A program made the translations under genes and the position numbers. The notes below the pieces were generated by a model. The model had not been told where the DNA came from. It made no database searches and worked only from the letters and a program-made list of their open reading frames with translations. Source: Burkholderiaceae bacterium (GTDB taxonomy: Bacteria > Pseudomonadota > Gammaproteobacteria > Burkholderiales > Burkholderiaceae_C). From it: a stretch of 64,000 bases of DNA. The stretch lies in the NCBI GenBank assembly GCA_024235915.1, contig JACKLO010000014.1:62001-126000 (forward strand), written 5' to 3'. This document shows, in pieces, positions 1 through 7,432 of the stretch (position 1 is the stretch's first letter; each line of letters opens with the position of its first letter).

Positions 1-565
1 CCTGGGGCCCCATGATCTCGAGCGACGGCTTGGCCTCGGCCAGGTCGATCTCGATCTCCTTGTCGGCCAGCGCGCCTTCGCGCAGGCGCTTGCGCATGAC
101 CTGGCGCGCGGTGTTGTCGGCCGGGGGCGTGGCGTCGAAGCCGACACTTCGCGCTGGCGGGACGAGCACATCGAGGATGCGGTCCTCGGCGGCATCCTCG
201 GCGCGGGTGCGGTGCAGCGTCATCGCACGTTCGCGCTCCTGCTTGACGGCCACCTCCACCAGGTCGCGCACGATGCTGTCCACGTCCTTGCCGACATAGC
301 CCACCTCGGTGAACTTCGTGGCCTCCACCTTGACGAAAGGCGCGTCGGCCAGCCGGGCCAGCCGGCGCGCGATCTCGGTCTTGCCCACACCGGTGGGGCC
401 GATCATCAGGATGTTCTTCGGCGTGATCTCCGCGCGCAGCTTCTCGTCCACGCGCTGGCGCCGCCAGCGATTGCGCAGCGCGATGGCCACGGCGCGCTTG
501 GCGGCCTGCTGGCCGACGATGTGGCGGTCGAGTTCGGAGACGATCTCCTGGGGCGTCATGGACAT
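1..565 (-). CDS. hslU: HslU, ATPase subunit of the HslUV protease (partial)
   Basis: This is the AAA+ unfoldase that feeds substrates to the HslV peptidase chamber in the cytoplasm. About 188 N-terminal residues are visible; the C-terminus lies beyond the window edge. The start at 565 gives MSMTPQEIVSELDRHIVGQ, matching the family N-terminus; a second Met at 559 is possible. The Walker A motif GPTGVGKTEIARRL and the adjacent pore-loop segment TEVGYVGKDVDSIVRDL are intact. It follows hslV by 12 bp on the same strand, the usual hslVU order, and is probably co-transcribed with it. Confidence 0.96.
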   Translation of the reverse strand, partial: MSMTPQEIVSELDRHIVGQQAAKRAVAIALRNRWRRQRVDEKLRAEITPKNILMIGPTGVGKTEIARRLARLADAPFVKVEATKFTEVGYVGKDVDSIVRDLVEVAVKQERERAMTLHRTRAEDAAEDRILDVLVPPARSVGFDATPPADNTARQVMRKRLREGALADKEIEIDLAEAKPSLEIMGPQ

Positions 566-577
566 GGGGATCGGCTC

Positions 578-1114
578 TCAGTCCAGCGTTTCGATCGTGT
601 GGTGCTGGTTGGTGTAGATGCACAGCTCGCCAGCGATGGTGAGCGCCTGCTTCACGATTTCCGCCGGCGGCATGGGCGTGTGCTCCAGCAGCGCACGTGC
701 AGCAGCCTGGGCATAGGCGCCGCCGGAGCCGATGGCCACGAGGCCGTGCTCCGGCTCCAGCACATCGCCGTTGCCGGTGATGATCAGGCTGGCCGTGCGG
801 TCGGCCACCGCCAACATGGCTTCGAGCCGGCGCAGCACGCGGTCGGTGCGCCAGTCCTTGGTGAGCTCGATGGCGGCGCGCACCAGATGCCCCTGGTGCT
901 TCTCCAGCTTGGCCTCGAAGCGCTCGAACAGCGTGAAGGCGTCGGCCGTGGCACCAGCGAAGCCGGCCAGGACCTGTTCGCGGTGCAGCTTGCGCACCTT
1001 GCGCGCGCTGCCCTTGACGACGATGTGGCCCAGCGTGACCTGGCCGTCGCCGCCGAGCGCGACGACATTGCCGCGCCGTGCGCTGACGATGGTGGTGCCG
1101 TGGAAGGGTTCCAT
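578..1114 (-). CDS. hslV: HslV, threonine peptidase subunit of HslUV
   Basis: This is the proteasome-like N-terminal-nucleophile peptidase that assembles with HslU. The protein has 178 residues. The catalytic Thr lies in TTIVSARRGN, preceded by a six-residue pre-sequence MEPFHG that must be removed to expose Thr7; enteric HslV has only Met there. Motifs LGGDGQVTLG and GSGGAYAQAAARAL are typical of the family. It lies 60 bp downstream of a STAS-like gene and 12 bp upstream of hslU, so the order dksA-STAS-hslVU looks like one transcription direction. Confidence 0.97.
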   Translation of the reverse strand: MEPFHGTTIVSARRGNVVALGGDGQVTLGHIVVKGSARKVRKLHREQVLAGFAGATADAFTLFERFEAKLEKHQGHLVRAAIELTKDWRTDRVLRRLEAMLAVADRTASLIITGNGDVLEPEHGLVAIGSGGAYAQAAARALLEHTPMPPAEIVKQALTIAGELCIYTNQHHTIETLD

Positions 1115-1174
1115 GGGGTGATGCTAGCGGGCCGGCGGAGTGGGGGCGGCCTGGGGGGGCGGCCCGACCTGACG

Positions 1175-3001
1175 TCAGGTCTTGCGGACGTGGACCGTGG
1201 CGTGTTCGCTGATGCCCATGGCGGTGAAGAACAGGGCCACCAGGCGGTGGGCCTCGGTGAACTGCACGGTCCGATGCTCGCCGCGTTGCGTCAGCACCCA
1301 GTTCAGCAGATCGCCGGCGGCCAGGAAGTCGACCCTGATCAGGCGCGCACAGGACACCGACACCATCGGTGCCAGGCCCACCTGTTCCGACAGCCGGCGC
1401 AGCGTCTCGTGGATGTCGCCAATGAGCTGGCCGGTGAGTTCGACCGACGCCAGTTCGACGCCTGGCTCCTCGGCCAGTCCGGATTCGAGGAAGCTGGTGG
1501 ACACGTCGCTGACCATCGACAGCGCCGGCGCCCGGGTCGACGACGCCTGACCACCGATCTGGCCACCAATGTGCACGTTGCAGCGGGCCGGCTCCCACGA
1601 CGGCGGCGACACCTCGTACGTGACGCAGTAGTCGATCGCGCACTCGTCGAACTGGTCGGCCCGGTTGGCCAGGCGCAGCGCATCCATGCGCGCGAGCCAG
1701 AAGGCCGGGTCGGCGTCGCGCACGCCGGTCGGTGCCGCTTCCTGCAGCACGGTGAACAGCCGGTCGCCGCCGATCCACCGCATTTCCAGGGCCTGGGCAC
1801 CCCAGAGCCGACACAGCACCGACAGCTGCGTGGCCGCCTCGGTGTCGATGCGCTTGATCGCACTCCAGTCGAAGACCCAGGGCAGCGGCATCTGCAGCGT
1901 CTGCGAGCGCAGGCGGGCCAGGGCGTCGTGGTCGAGCAGTTCGGGGGCCGTCCAGCCCACTTCGCCCACCTCGGCGCTGCGCTGCCGTCGTGGGGTGTCC
2001 TCGGCCACGGCGTCGGCCACCAGTTGCGGCAGCGAATACCACTGGGGCGCCGACCAACCGAACTGGTGTGCGTATTCGACGGCCAGGCTCTCGAAGCGCT
2101 GGTTCTGCCCGGTCGCCCGGAAAAGATCGAACAGCACCAGCCAGGTCTCGGCATGCTGGGCACGTGAACCGGTGACACTGGTCAGTCTTGTGAGTGAATG
2201 CTCGCACTGCTCGAAATCGGCATTGGCGAATGCAATCACCGCCTCATCGAGCTCCGGGTCGTGCGCGACTTCACTGACCTCCACCGCTGGCGGCGCTGCG
2301 CTGCCGTCGGCGCGCGGTGCGGCCGACGGTTCCGGCGCCAGGGTCAGGGGCTTGAGCTGCGCCAGCGGCGGCAGGCCGCTGGCCATCACGGCCGGTGTCG
2401 ACGCCGGGCCCTGGCGGGCCATCATGCCGTCGTCATCGAGCGCGGGCAACGGCGGCAGGGCCGGCAGTTCGTCCTCCGGCGCTTGGGAAAGCACCGGTAC
2501 GTCATCGTCGATCGATGGTGGAGCAGGCGCCCTGCGCGGGGGGACGGCGCCGGGGCGCGGCGCGGCCGGGGCCTGGGCGCCGAAGAAGCTGCCGCTTCGC
2601 GTCAGCGGCGCCTGGGCCGAGTTGGTGAAGCGGCTCTCGCCCACCATCTGCTGCTCGATCTCGTCGATCTTGGCCTTCACGCCACCGCCAGGCCGTGCGG
2701 CCTGGCTGTCGGGCGCGCGCACCTCGGAATCGTCGATGCGCGACGACGTGCCCAGGGCGGCCAACTGCTCCGGCGTCAGGCCCTCGCGACGCACGCGGCG
2801 CAGCATGTCGAATTCGCGCTTGCGCACGAAGTCGTTGCGCCGCTTGCGTTCGATCATGGCCTTGAGCTCGGACTTTTCGAGCTCGTTCTCGCGGATCTCG
2901 CCGTCCTGGCGCGAGTTCAGGTCATGCCAGTCGGTGGCCGGGTTCGCGACGAACCGGACCACCTTGCGGAAGAAGCTCTCGTTGTCCTTCGGATCGGCCA
3001 T
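1175..3001 (-). CDS. Large protein with C-terminal STAS-like domains, function unknown
   Basis: The protein has about 608 residues, starting at MADPKDNESFF; the open frame runs further upstream into dksA, but the ATG at 3001 follows the dksA stop by 22 bp. The N-terminus (residues 1-90) is charged and helical. The middle is Pro/Ala-rich and probably disordered. The C-terminal half contains at least two segments resembling STAS folds: one around FDWSAIKRIDTEAATQLSVL and a last one around RLIRVDFLAAGDLLNWVL. STAS domains usually mediate partner switching, but no kinase or phosphatase partner is adjacent. I know of no assigned function. The position between dksA and hslVU suggests a general cytoplasmic role. 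Confidence 0.75.
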   Translation of the reverse strand: MADPKDNESFFRKVVRFVANPATDWHDLNSRQDGEIRENELEKSELKAMIERKRRNDFVRKREFDMLRRVRREGLTPEQLAALGTSSRIDDSEVRAPDSQAARPGGGVKAKIDEIEQQMVGESRFTNSAQAPLTRSGSFFGAQAPAAPRPGAVPPRRAPAPPSIDDDVPVLSQAPEDELPALPPLPALDDDGMMARQGPASTPAVMASGLPPLAQLKPLTLAPEPSAAPRADGSAAPPAVEVSEVAHDPELDEAVIAFANADFEQCEHSLTRLTSVTGSRAQHAETWLVLFDLFRATGQNQRFESLAVEYAHQFGWSAPQWYSLPQLVADAVAEDTPRRQRSAEVGEVGWTAPELLDHDALARLRSQTLQMPLPWVFDWSAIKRIDTEAATQLSVLCRLWGAQALEMRWIGGDRLFTVLQEAAPTGVRDADPAFWLARMDALRLANRADQFDECAIDYCVTYEVSPPSWEPARCNVHIGGQIGGQASSTRAPALSMVSDVSTSFLESGLAEEPGVELASVELTGQLIGDIHETLRRLSEQVGLAPMVSVSCARLIRVDFLAAGDLLNWVLTQRGEHRTVQFTEAHRLVALFFTAMGISEHATVHVRKT

Positions 3002-3023
3002 GACGTGGGAGTACGCCGGCCGA

Positions 3024-3677
3024 TCAGTCGCCGAACATCTTCTGCTTGAGTTCCCGCCGCTGCTGCGCTTCCAGCGACAGCGTGGCCGTCGGACGGGCCA
3101 GCAGCCGGCCCAGGCCGATGGGCTCACCCGTCTCGTCGCAGTAGCCGTAGTCGCCGCTGTCGATTCGCACCAGCGACTGCGAGATCTTCTTCAACAGCTT
3201 GCGCTCGCGGTCGCGCGTGCGCAGTTCCAGCGCATGCTCTTCCTCGATGGTGGCGCGGTCGGCCGGGTCGGGCACCACGGTGGTGTCCTCGCGCAGGTGC
3301 TCGGTGGTTTCGCCGGCGTTGGACAGCAGGTCGTCCTTCAGTGCCTGCAGGCGGGCGCGGAAGAAGTCGAGCTGCTTGTCATTCATGTACTCGCCTTCGG
3401 GCATGGCGAGCAGTTCGGGTTCGCTCAGGTCGCGGCCGGCCTTGTTCTTCCAGGCGTTGGCGAGCTTGGGGTCCACCTTGGTGGCGGACTTCGTGGATTC
3501 CATGGGGGGCTTCGGAAGTTCAGTCGTCTTGGGGGTGGCGGGGCCGAACCGTTCGGTGAAGCGGTTGCCTGCGGGCGCCGCCGGCGCTTCGGCCACAGCC
3601 GTCGCGGCACGCGCTGGCGCCTTGCCGCTGGGGGCGGTCTTCTTGGCGGCCGGGGCCTTGACGGGGGGCTTGCTCAC
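3024..3677 (-). CDS. dksA: DksA-type RNA polymerase-binding transcription factor with degenerate zinc finger
   Basis: DksA enters the RNA polymerase secondary channel and, with ppGpp, adjusts promoter activity. The protein has 217 residues from a GTG at 3677 preceded by GAGGAG, against about 150 in E. coli. The extra length is a Lys/Ala/Pro-rich N-terminal tail of about 70 residues. The coiled coil keeps the tip segment DPADRATIEEEHALELRTRDRERK. The zinc-finger region reads YCDETGEPIGLGRLLARPTA followed by TLSLEAQ, so only one of four usual cysteines remains and zinc binding is unlikely. It is followed 22 bp later by the STAS-like gene. Confidence 0.93.
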   Translation of the reverse strand: MSKPPVKAPAAKKTAPSGKAPARAATAVAEAPAAPAGNRFTERFGPATPKTTELPKPPMESTKSATKVDPKLANAWKNKAGRDLSEPELLAMPEGEYMNDKQLDFFRARLQALKDDLLSNAGETTEHLREDTTVVPDPADRATIEEEHALELRTRDRERKLLKKISQSLVRIDSGDYGYCDETGEPIGLGRLLARPTATLSLEAQQRRELKQKMFGD

Positions 3678-3764
3678 GGGGTTCTCCTCGCCTGGACGTG
3701 TCGCTGGGGGCAATCCGGCATTTCAGCACAGCCGGCTGGCGCCGGGGCCCTTTTTGGCGCGCGG

Positions 3765-3770
3765 ATTGTA
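3765..3770 (-). promoter_or_regulatory. Candidate -10 element for dksA
   Basis: Read on the minus strand, the sequence is GCTACAATCC, about 88 bp upstream of the dksA GTG, in the gap between the COG0523 gene and dksA. TACAAT matches a sigma-70 -10 element well. No convincing -35 is found 17 bp upstream. Confidence 0.35.
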
Positions 3771-3799
3771 GCCACGCGATTCAGCGGTCGAGCAGCGTG

Positions 3800-4849
3800 T
3801 CACACGAGGCACTGTTCCAGGCCCTGGAGCAGCACGTCGCGCGGCAGGTCGATGCCGATGAAGACCATCTTGCTGCCCTTCTTCTCGCCCGGTGTCCACT
3901 TCGGGCCGAGGTCGCTGCCCATCAGCTGGTGCACGCCCTGGAAGATCACCTTGCGGTCGCTGCCCTTCATGAACAGCACGCCCTTGTAGCGCAGCATCTT
4001 CGGGCCGTAGACCTGCACGATGGCGCCCAGGAAGTCCTCCAGCCGGGCGGGGTGGAAGGCCTTGTCCGACCGGAAGACGAAGGACTTCACGTCGTCGTCG
4101 TGGTGGTGGTGGTGCGGGTGGTCGCAATGTTCACCATGCGCGTGGTCATGGTGCTCATGGTCGTGATCGTGGTGGTCGTGCCCGCCGTGGCCTTCTTCCA
4201 GGAACGCCGGGTCGATCTCCAGCTTGGCGTTCAGGTTGAAGCCCTTGAGGTCGAACACCTCGGCGATCGGCACCTCGCCGAAGTGCACGCGGCGCTGCGG
4301 CGCGCGCGGGTTCATGTGCTTGATGCGATGCGCCAGTGCGTCCACCGCGGCGGGTTCGCAGAGGTCGGTCTTGCTGACGAAGATCTGGTCGGCGAAGCCC
4401 ACCTGGCGGCGCGCCTCCTGGCGGGTGTCCAGCTGCTGGTCGCCGTGCTTGGCGTCCACCAGGGTCAGGATGGAATCCAGCAGGTAGGCCTCGGCGATCT
4501 CGTCGTCCATGAAGAAGGTCTGCGCCACCGGGCCGGGGTCGGCCAGGCCGGTGGTCTCGATGACCACGCGCTCGAAGTCGAGCTCGCCCTTGCGCTTCTT
4601 CGCCGCCAGGTCTGCCAGCGTGCTGCGCAGGTCCTCACGGATGGTGCAGCAGACGCAGCCGTTGCTCATCTGGATGACCTGCTCGTTCGTGTCGGCCACC
4701 AGGATGTCGTTGTCGATGTTCTCTTCGCCGAACTCGTTCTCGATGACGGCGATCTTCTGGCCGTGCGCTTCGCTGAGCACGCGCTTGAGCAGCGTGGTCT
4801 TGCCGGAGCCGAGGAAGCCGGTGAGGATCGTTGCAGGAATCAGGGCCAT
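3800..4849 (-). CDS. COG0523 (CobW/ZNG1-type) metallochaperone GTPase
   Basis: This G3E-family GTPase has 349 residues and probably delivers a metal, likely zinc, to client proteins. Walker A is GFLGSGKTTLLKRVL near the N-terminus. The metal-binding CxCC motif sits in SNGCVCCTIREDL. The guanine-specificity motif SKTDL is present. A long His/Asp-rich stretch (residues about 220-250, minus strand around 4090-4190) separates the GTPase from the C-terminal CobW_C domain and could buffer metal. It lies upstream of a cysteine-poor dksA, a pairing known from zinc-limitation loci, but I see no Zur-like palindrome upstream. The metal is not determined by the sequence. Confidence 0.9.
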   Translation of the reverse strand: MALIPATILTGFLGSGKTTLLKRVLSEAHGQKIAVIENEFGEENIDNDILVADTNEQVIQMSNGCVCCTIREDLRSTLADLAAKKRKGELDFERVVIETTGLADPGPVAQTFFMDDEIAEAYLLDSILTLVDAKHGDQQLDTRQEARRQVGFADQIFVSKTDLCEPAAVDALAHRIKHMNPRAPQRRVHFGEVPIAEVFDLKGFNLNAKLEIDPAFLEEGHGGHDHHDHDHEHHDHAHGEHCDHPHHHHHDDDVKSFVFRSDKAFHPARLEDFLGAIVQVYGPKMLRYKGVLFMKGSDRKVIFQGVHQLMGSDLGPKWTPGEKKGSKMVFIGIDLPRDVLLQGLEQCLV

Positions 4850-4926
4850 GGAGGGACAGGGGTGACGCCGGCAGCGGCGTGCGCCAGCGGCAGGTTCTGG
4901 GAAACCCCGACAAATCAGGGCCGTGG

Positions 4927-4955
4927 AATGTCTTTCAAGCCCCCCGCCCTGTCAA
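4927..4955 (-). promoter_or_regulatory. Candidate sigma-70 promoter for the COG0523 gene
   Basis: On the minus strand there is a perfect -35 TTGACA (4955-4950) and, 17 bp later, a weak -10 GACATT (4932-4927). This would leave a leader of roughly 70 bp before the start at 4849. The support is the -35 and the spacing only. Confidence 0.3.
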
Positions 4956-5000
4956 GCGGGTGGGGTATTCTCGGCACCGTTCGCCACAGACCGACACCCC

Positions 5001-5903
5001 GTGTCCGACCCTCACCCTGAACGCGGCGAGCGCCGCGCCGAGTTCCGCAAGGAATTCCGCAAGGACAAACGCTCGCTGTTCGAACGTGTCCTCGAATTCC
5101 TCTCCCACGGCCCCGACAGCAAGGACGAGCTGATCCGTTCGCTGGCCGAAGCGGAGGACCGCGAGCTCATCGAGCCTGAATCGCGCCTGATGCTCGAAGG
5201 CGTGCTGCGCATGGCCGACATGACGGCCGGCGACGTGATGGTGGCCGCGCCGCGCATGGACCAGCTGGACATCGACTGGCCCTATGAACGCCTGCTGGGG
5301 GTGGTGATCGAGACAGCGCACTCGCGCTTCCCGGTCTACGAAGGCCAGCGCGACAACGTCATCGGCATCCTGATGGCCAAGGACCTGCTGAAGCTGCAGC
5401 GCGCGCCGGAACTGAACCTGCGCACGCTGCTGCGCCCGGCGGTTTTCGTGCCCGAGAGCAAGGGCCTGAACGAGCTGTTGCGCGACTTCCGCTCCAACCG
5501 CAACCACCTGGCCATCGTCATTGACGAGTTCGGCAACACCGCCGGGCTGATCACCATCGAGGACGTGCTCGAGGAGATCGTCGGGGAGATCGAGGACGAG
5601 TTCGACGAGGAAGAGGCGGTTTCCGGCATCGTCACCCTGGCCGACGGTGCGCAGCGCGTGGCCGGCGACACCGAGATTGCCGACGTCAATTCCGTCTTCG
5701 CGACCGAATTCTCCGAGGAAGAGTTCGACACCATCGGGGGCCTCGTCGCCCACGAGCATGGCCGTGTGCCGCGCCGCGGCGAGACGGTGGATGTGGGCGC
5801 GCTGCGCTTCCAGGTGATGCTTACGCGCGGCGGTGCGGTGCGCTGGTTCCGCGTGACCCGTCGCCCGGCCGACGAACTGCTGGGCGAAGGCGACGCCGGT
5901 TGA
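5001..5903 (+). CDS. corC: CorC/HlyC-family CBS-domain protein
   Basis: The protein has about 300 residues from a GTG at 5001 (VSDPHPERGERRAEFRKEF); the frame is open further upstream without a family-like N-terminus. After a charged N-terminal region, two CBS motifs (about residues 70-190) appear, with RMADMTAGDVMVAAPRMDQ opening the first and FGNTAGLITIEDVLEEIVGE closing the second. The C-terminal CorC_HlyC domain (about 205-290) follows. The family binds adenosine nucleotides and is linked to Mg/Co efflux and membrane homeostasis. The stop overlaps the lnt start, the usual corC-lnt (ybeX-lnt) pairing. Confidence 0.93.
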   Translation: MSDPHPERGERRAEFRKEFRKDKRSLFERVLEFLSHGPDSKDELIRSLAEAEDRELIEPESRLMLEGVLRMADMTAGDVMVAAPRMDQLDIDWPYERLLGVVIETAHSRFPVYEGQRDNVIGILMAKDLLKLQRAPELNLRTLLRPAVFVPESKGLNELLRDFRSNRNHLAIVIDEFGNTAGLITIEDVLEEIVGEIEDEFDEEEAVSGIVTLADGAQRVAGDTEIADVNSVFATEFSEEEFDTIGGLVAHEHGRVPRRGETVDVGALRFQVMLTRGGAVRWFRVTRRPADELLGEGDAG

Positions 5904-7432
5904 GGCCCCTGTTCCGCGGTGCGGCCGCGTCGGCTGCGGCCCGGCCGAACACGCTGGCCTGGGCATTGCTGCTGGCGGTGCTGGGTGCGCTGCAGACGCT
6001 GGCCTTTGTCCAGACGGCGGCCTGGCCCTTGCCGCTGTTGGCCGCAGCGGTCCTGGCCGCCGTCGTGGCGCGCGCGACGCCAGGACGTGCCGCCCTGCTG
6101 GGCTGGTCTTTCGGCACCGGCTGGCTGACGGCCGGCACCTGGTGGCTCTTCATCAGCATGCACCGCTACGGCGCGATCCCGGCACCGTTGGCCGCGGCGG
6201 CGGTGTGCCTGCTGGCGGCAGTGCTGTCGCTCTACCTGGCGCTGGCGATGGCAGCCTTTGCGCGTTGGCGCATTGGCCGCAGCGCCGCCGATGCGCTGCT
6301 GTTTTCGGCCGTGTGGACGCTGGCGGAACTGGCCCGCGGCCTGCTGTTCACCGGCTTTCCGTGGGCGGCCTCGGGTTACGCCCAGGTCGACGGGCCACTG
6401 GCCGTGCTGCTGCCGTGGGTCGGCGTCTATGGTGTCGGTGCGCTGGCAGCAGCGTTGGCCGCCGCCCTGGCCGCCGGCTGGGCAGCGCGCGGGGTTGCCG
6501 TGGCGGTGCTGGGCATCGCTGCGCTGCTGCCGGCGCCCGACTTCACCCGCGCTGCCGGCACGCTGGACGTGGCCCTGCTGCAGCCCAACGTGGCGCAGGA
6601 CGAGAAGTTCGCCGCCGACCGCATGCCCGAGACCCTGGCCTGGGTGGCGCGCGCCCTGACCACGTCCGACGCCGCCCTGGTCATCGCCCCCGAGACGGCG
6701 GTGCCGCTGCTGCCCGATCAGCTGGAGGATTTCGCGCCCGGCTACTGGGCGGCGCTGGTGGCCCACTTCACGCAGCCTGATCGCGCTGCCCTGGTGGGCG
6801 TGCCTTTGGGCAGCTACAGCGTCGGCTACACGAACTCGGTGGTCGGACTGTCAGGCGCCACGGCCGCGCAGCCCTACCGCTACGACAAGCACCACCTCGT
6901 GCCCTTTGGCGAGTTCATCCCGCCGGGCTTCCGCTGGTTCACCGACGCGATGAACATCCCGCTGGGCGACTTCAACCGCGGCCCGCTGGTCGCGCCGTCG
7001 TTCGCGGTCGCTGGCCAGCGCATCGCGCCCAACATCTGCTACGAGGACCTGTTCGGCGAGGAACTCGCGCGCCGCTTCCGCGACCCGGCCACGGCGCCCA
7101 CGATGCTGGCCAACGTCAGCAACATCGGCTGGTTCGGCGACACCGCGGCCGTGCCGCAGCACCTGGCCATCTCGCGTGTGCGCAGCCTGGAGCTGCAGCG
7201 GCCCATGCTGCGCGCCACCAACACCGGTGCCACCGCGGTCGTGGACCACCACGGCCGCGTGACGGCGCAGCTGGCGCCCTTCACGCGCGACGTGCTGCGC
7301 GCGCAGGCCGAAGGTCGTGATGGCGTGACGCCGTTCGCGTGGTGGGCTGCACGGGCCGGCCTGTGGCCGTTGCTGGTGCTGGCGGGGGCGGTGGTGCTGT
7401 GGCGCGCGCTGGTCAGCGCCCGCCGCGGATGA
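5900..7432 (+). CDS. lnt: Apolipoprotein N-acyltransferase
   Basis: Lnt adds the third acyl chain to the N-terminal Cys of lipoproteins at the periplasmic face of the inner membrane. The protein has 510 residues with about six N-terminal membrane helices, a nitrilase-like periplasmic domain and a last C-terminal helix. The catalytic triad is visible: Glu265 in IAPETAVPL, Lys330 in YDKHHLVPFGEF and Cys380 in APNICYEDLFGEE. The start is taken as a TTG at 5900 that overlaps the corC stop; no better start gives the full first helix. Its 3' end overlaps the convergent amidohydrolase gene by 20 bp. Confidence 0.96.
   Translation: MRPLFRGAAASAAARPNTLAWALLLAVLGALQTLAFVQTAAWPLPLLAAAVLAAVVARATPGRAALLGWSFGTGWLTAGTWWLFISMHRYGAIPAPLAAAAVCLLAAVLSLYLALAMAAFARWRIGRSAADALLFSAVWTLAELARGLLFTGFPWAASGYAQVDGPLAVLLPWVGVYGVGALAAALAAALAAGWAARGVAVAVLGIAALLPAPDFTRAAGTLDVALLQPNVAQDEKFAADRMPETLAWVARALTTSDAALVIAPETAVPLLPDQLEDFAPGYWAALVAHFTQPDRAALVGVPLGSYSVGYTNSVVGLSGATAAQPYRYDKHHLVPFGEFIPPGFRWFTDAMNIPLGDFNRGPLVAPSFAVAGQRIAPNICYEDLFGEELARRFRDPATAPTMLANVSNIGWFGDTAAVPQHLAISRVRSLELQRPMLRATNTGATAVVDHHGRVTAQLAPFTRDVLRAQAEGRDGVTPFAWWAARAGLWPLLVLAGAVVLWRALVSARRG

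Noticed and set aside
1167..1180. Perfect palindrome ACCTGACGTCAGGT across the stop codon of the STAS-like gene
   Set aside because: Single occurrence, at a gene 3' end, with no regulator or promoter nearby; may be chance or part of a weak hairpin.
4090..4190. Repetitive CAT/CAC-rich tract resembling a microsatellite
   Set aside because: It encodes the His/Asp-rich linker of the COG0523 GTPase in frame and is explained by metal binding.
4850..5000. Possible Zur operator between the COG0523 gene and corC
   Set aside because: No AT-rich GTTATA-type palindrome is present; only a candidate sigma-70 -35 was found.
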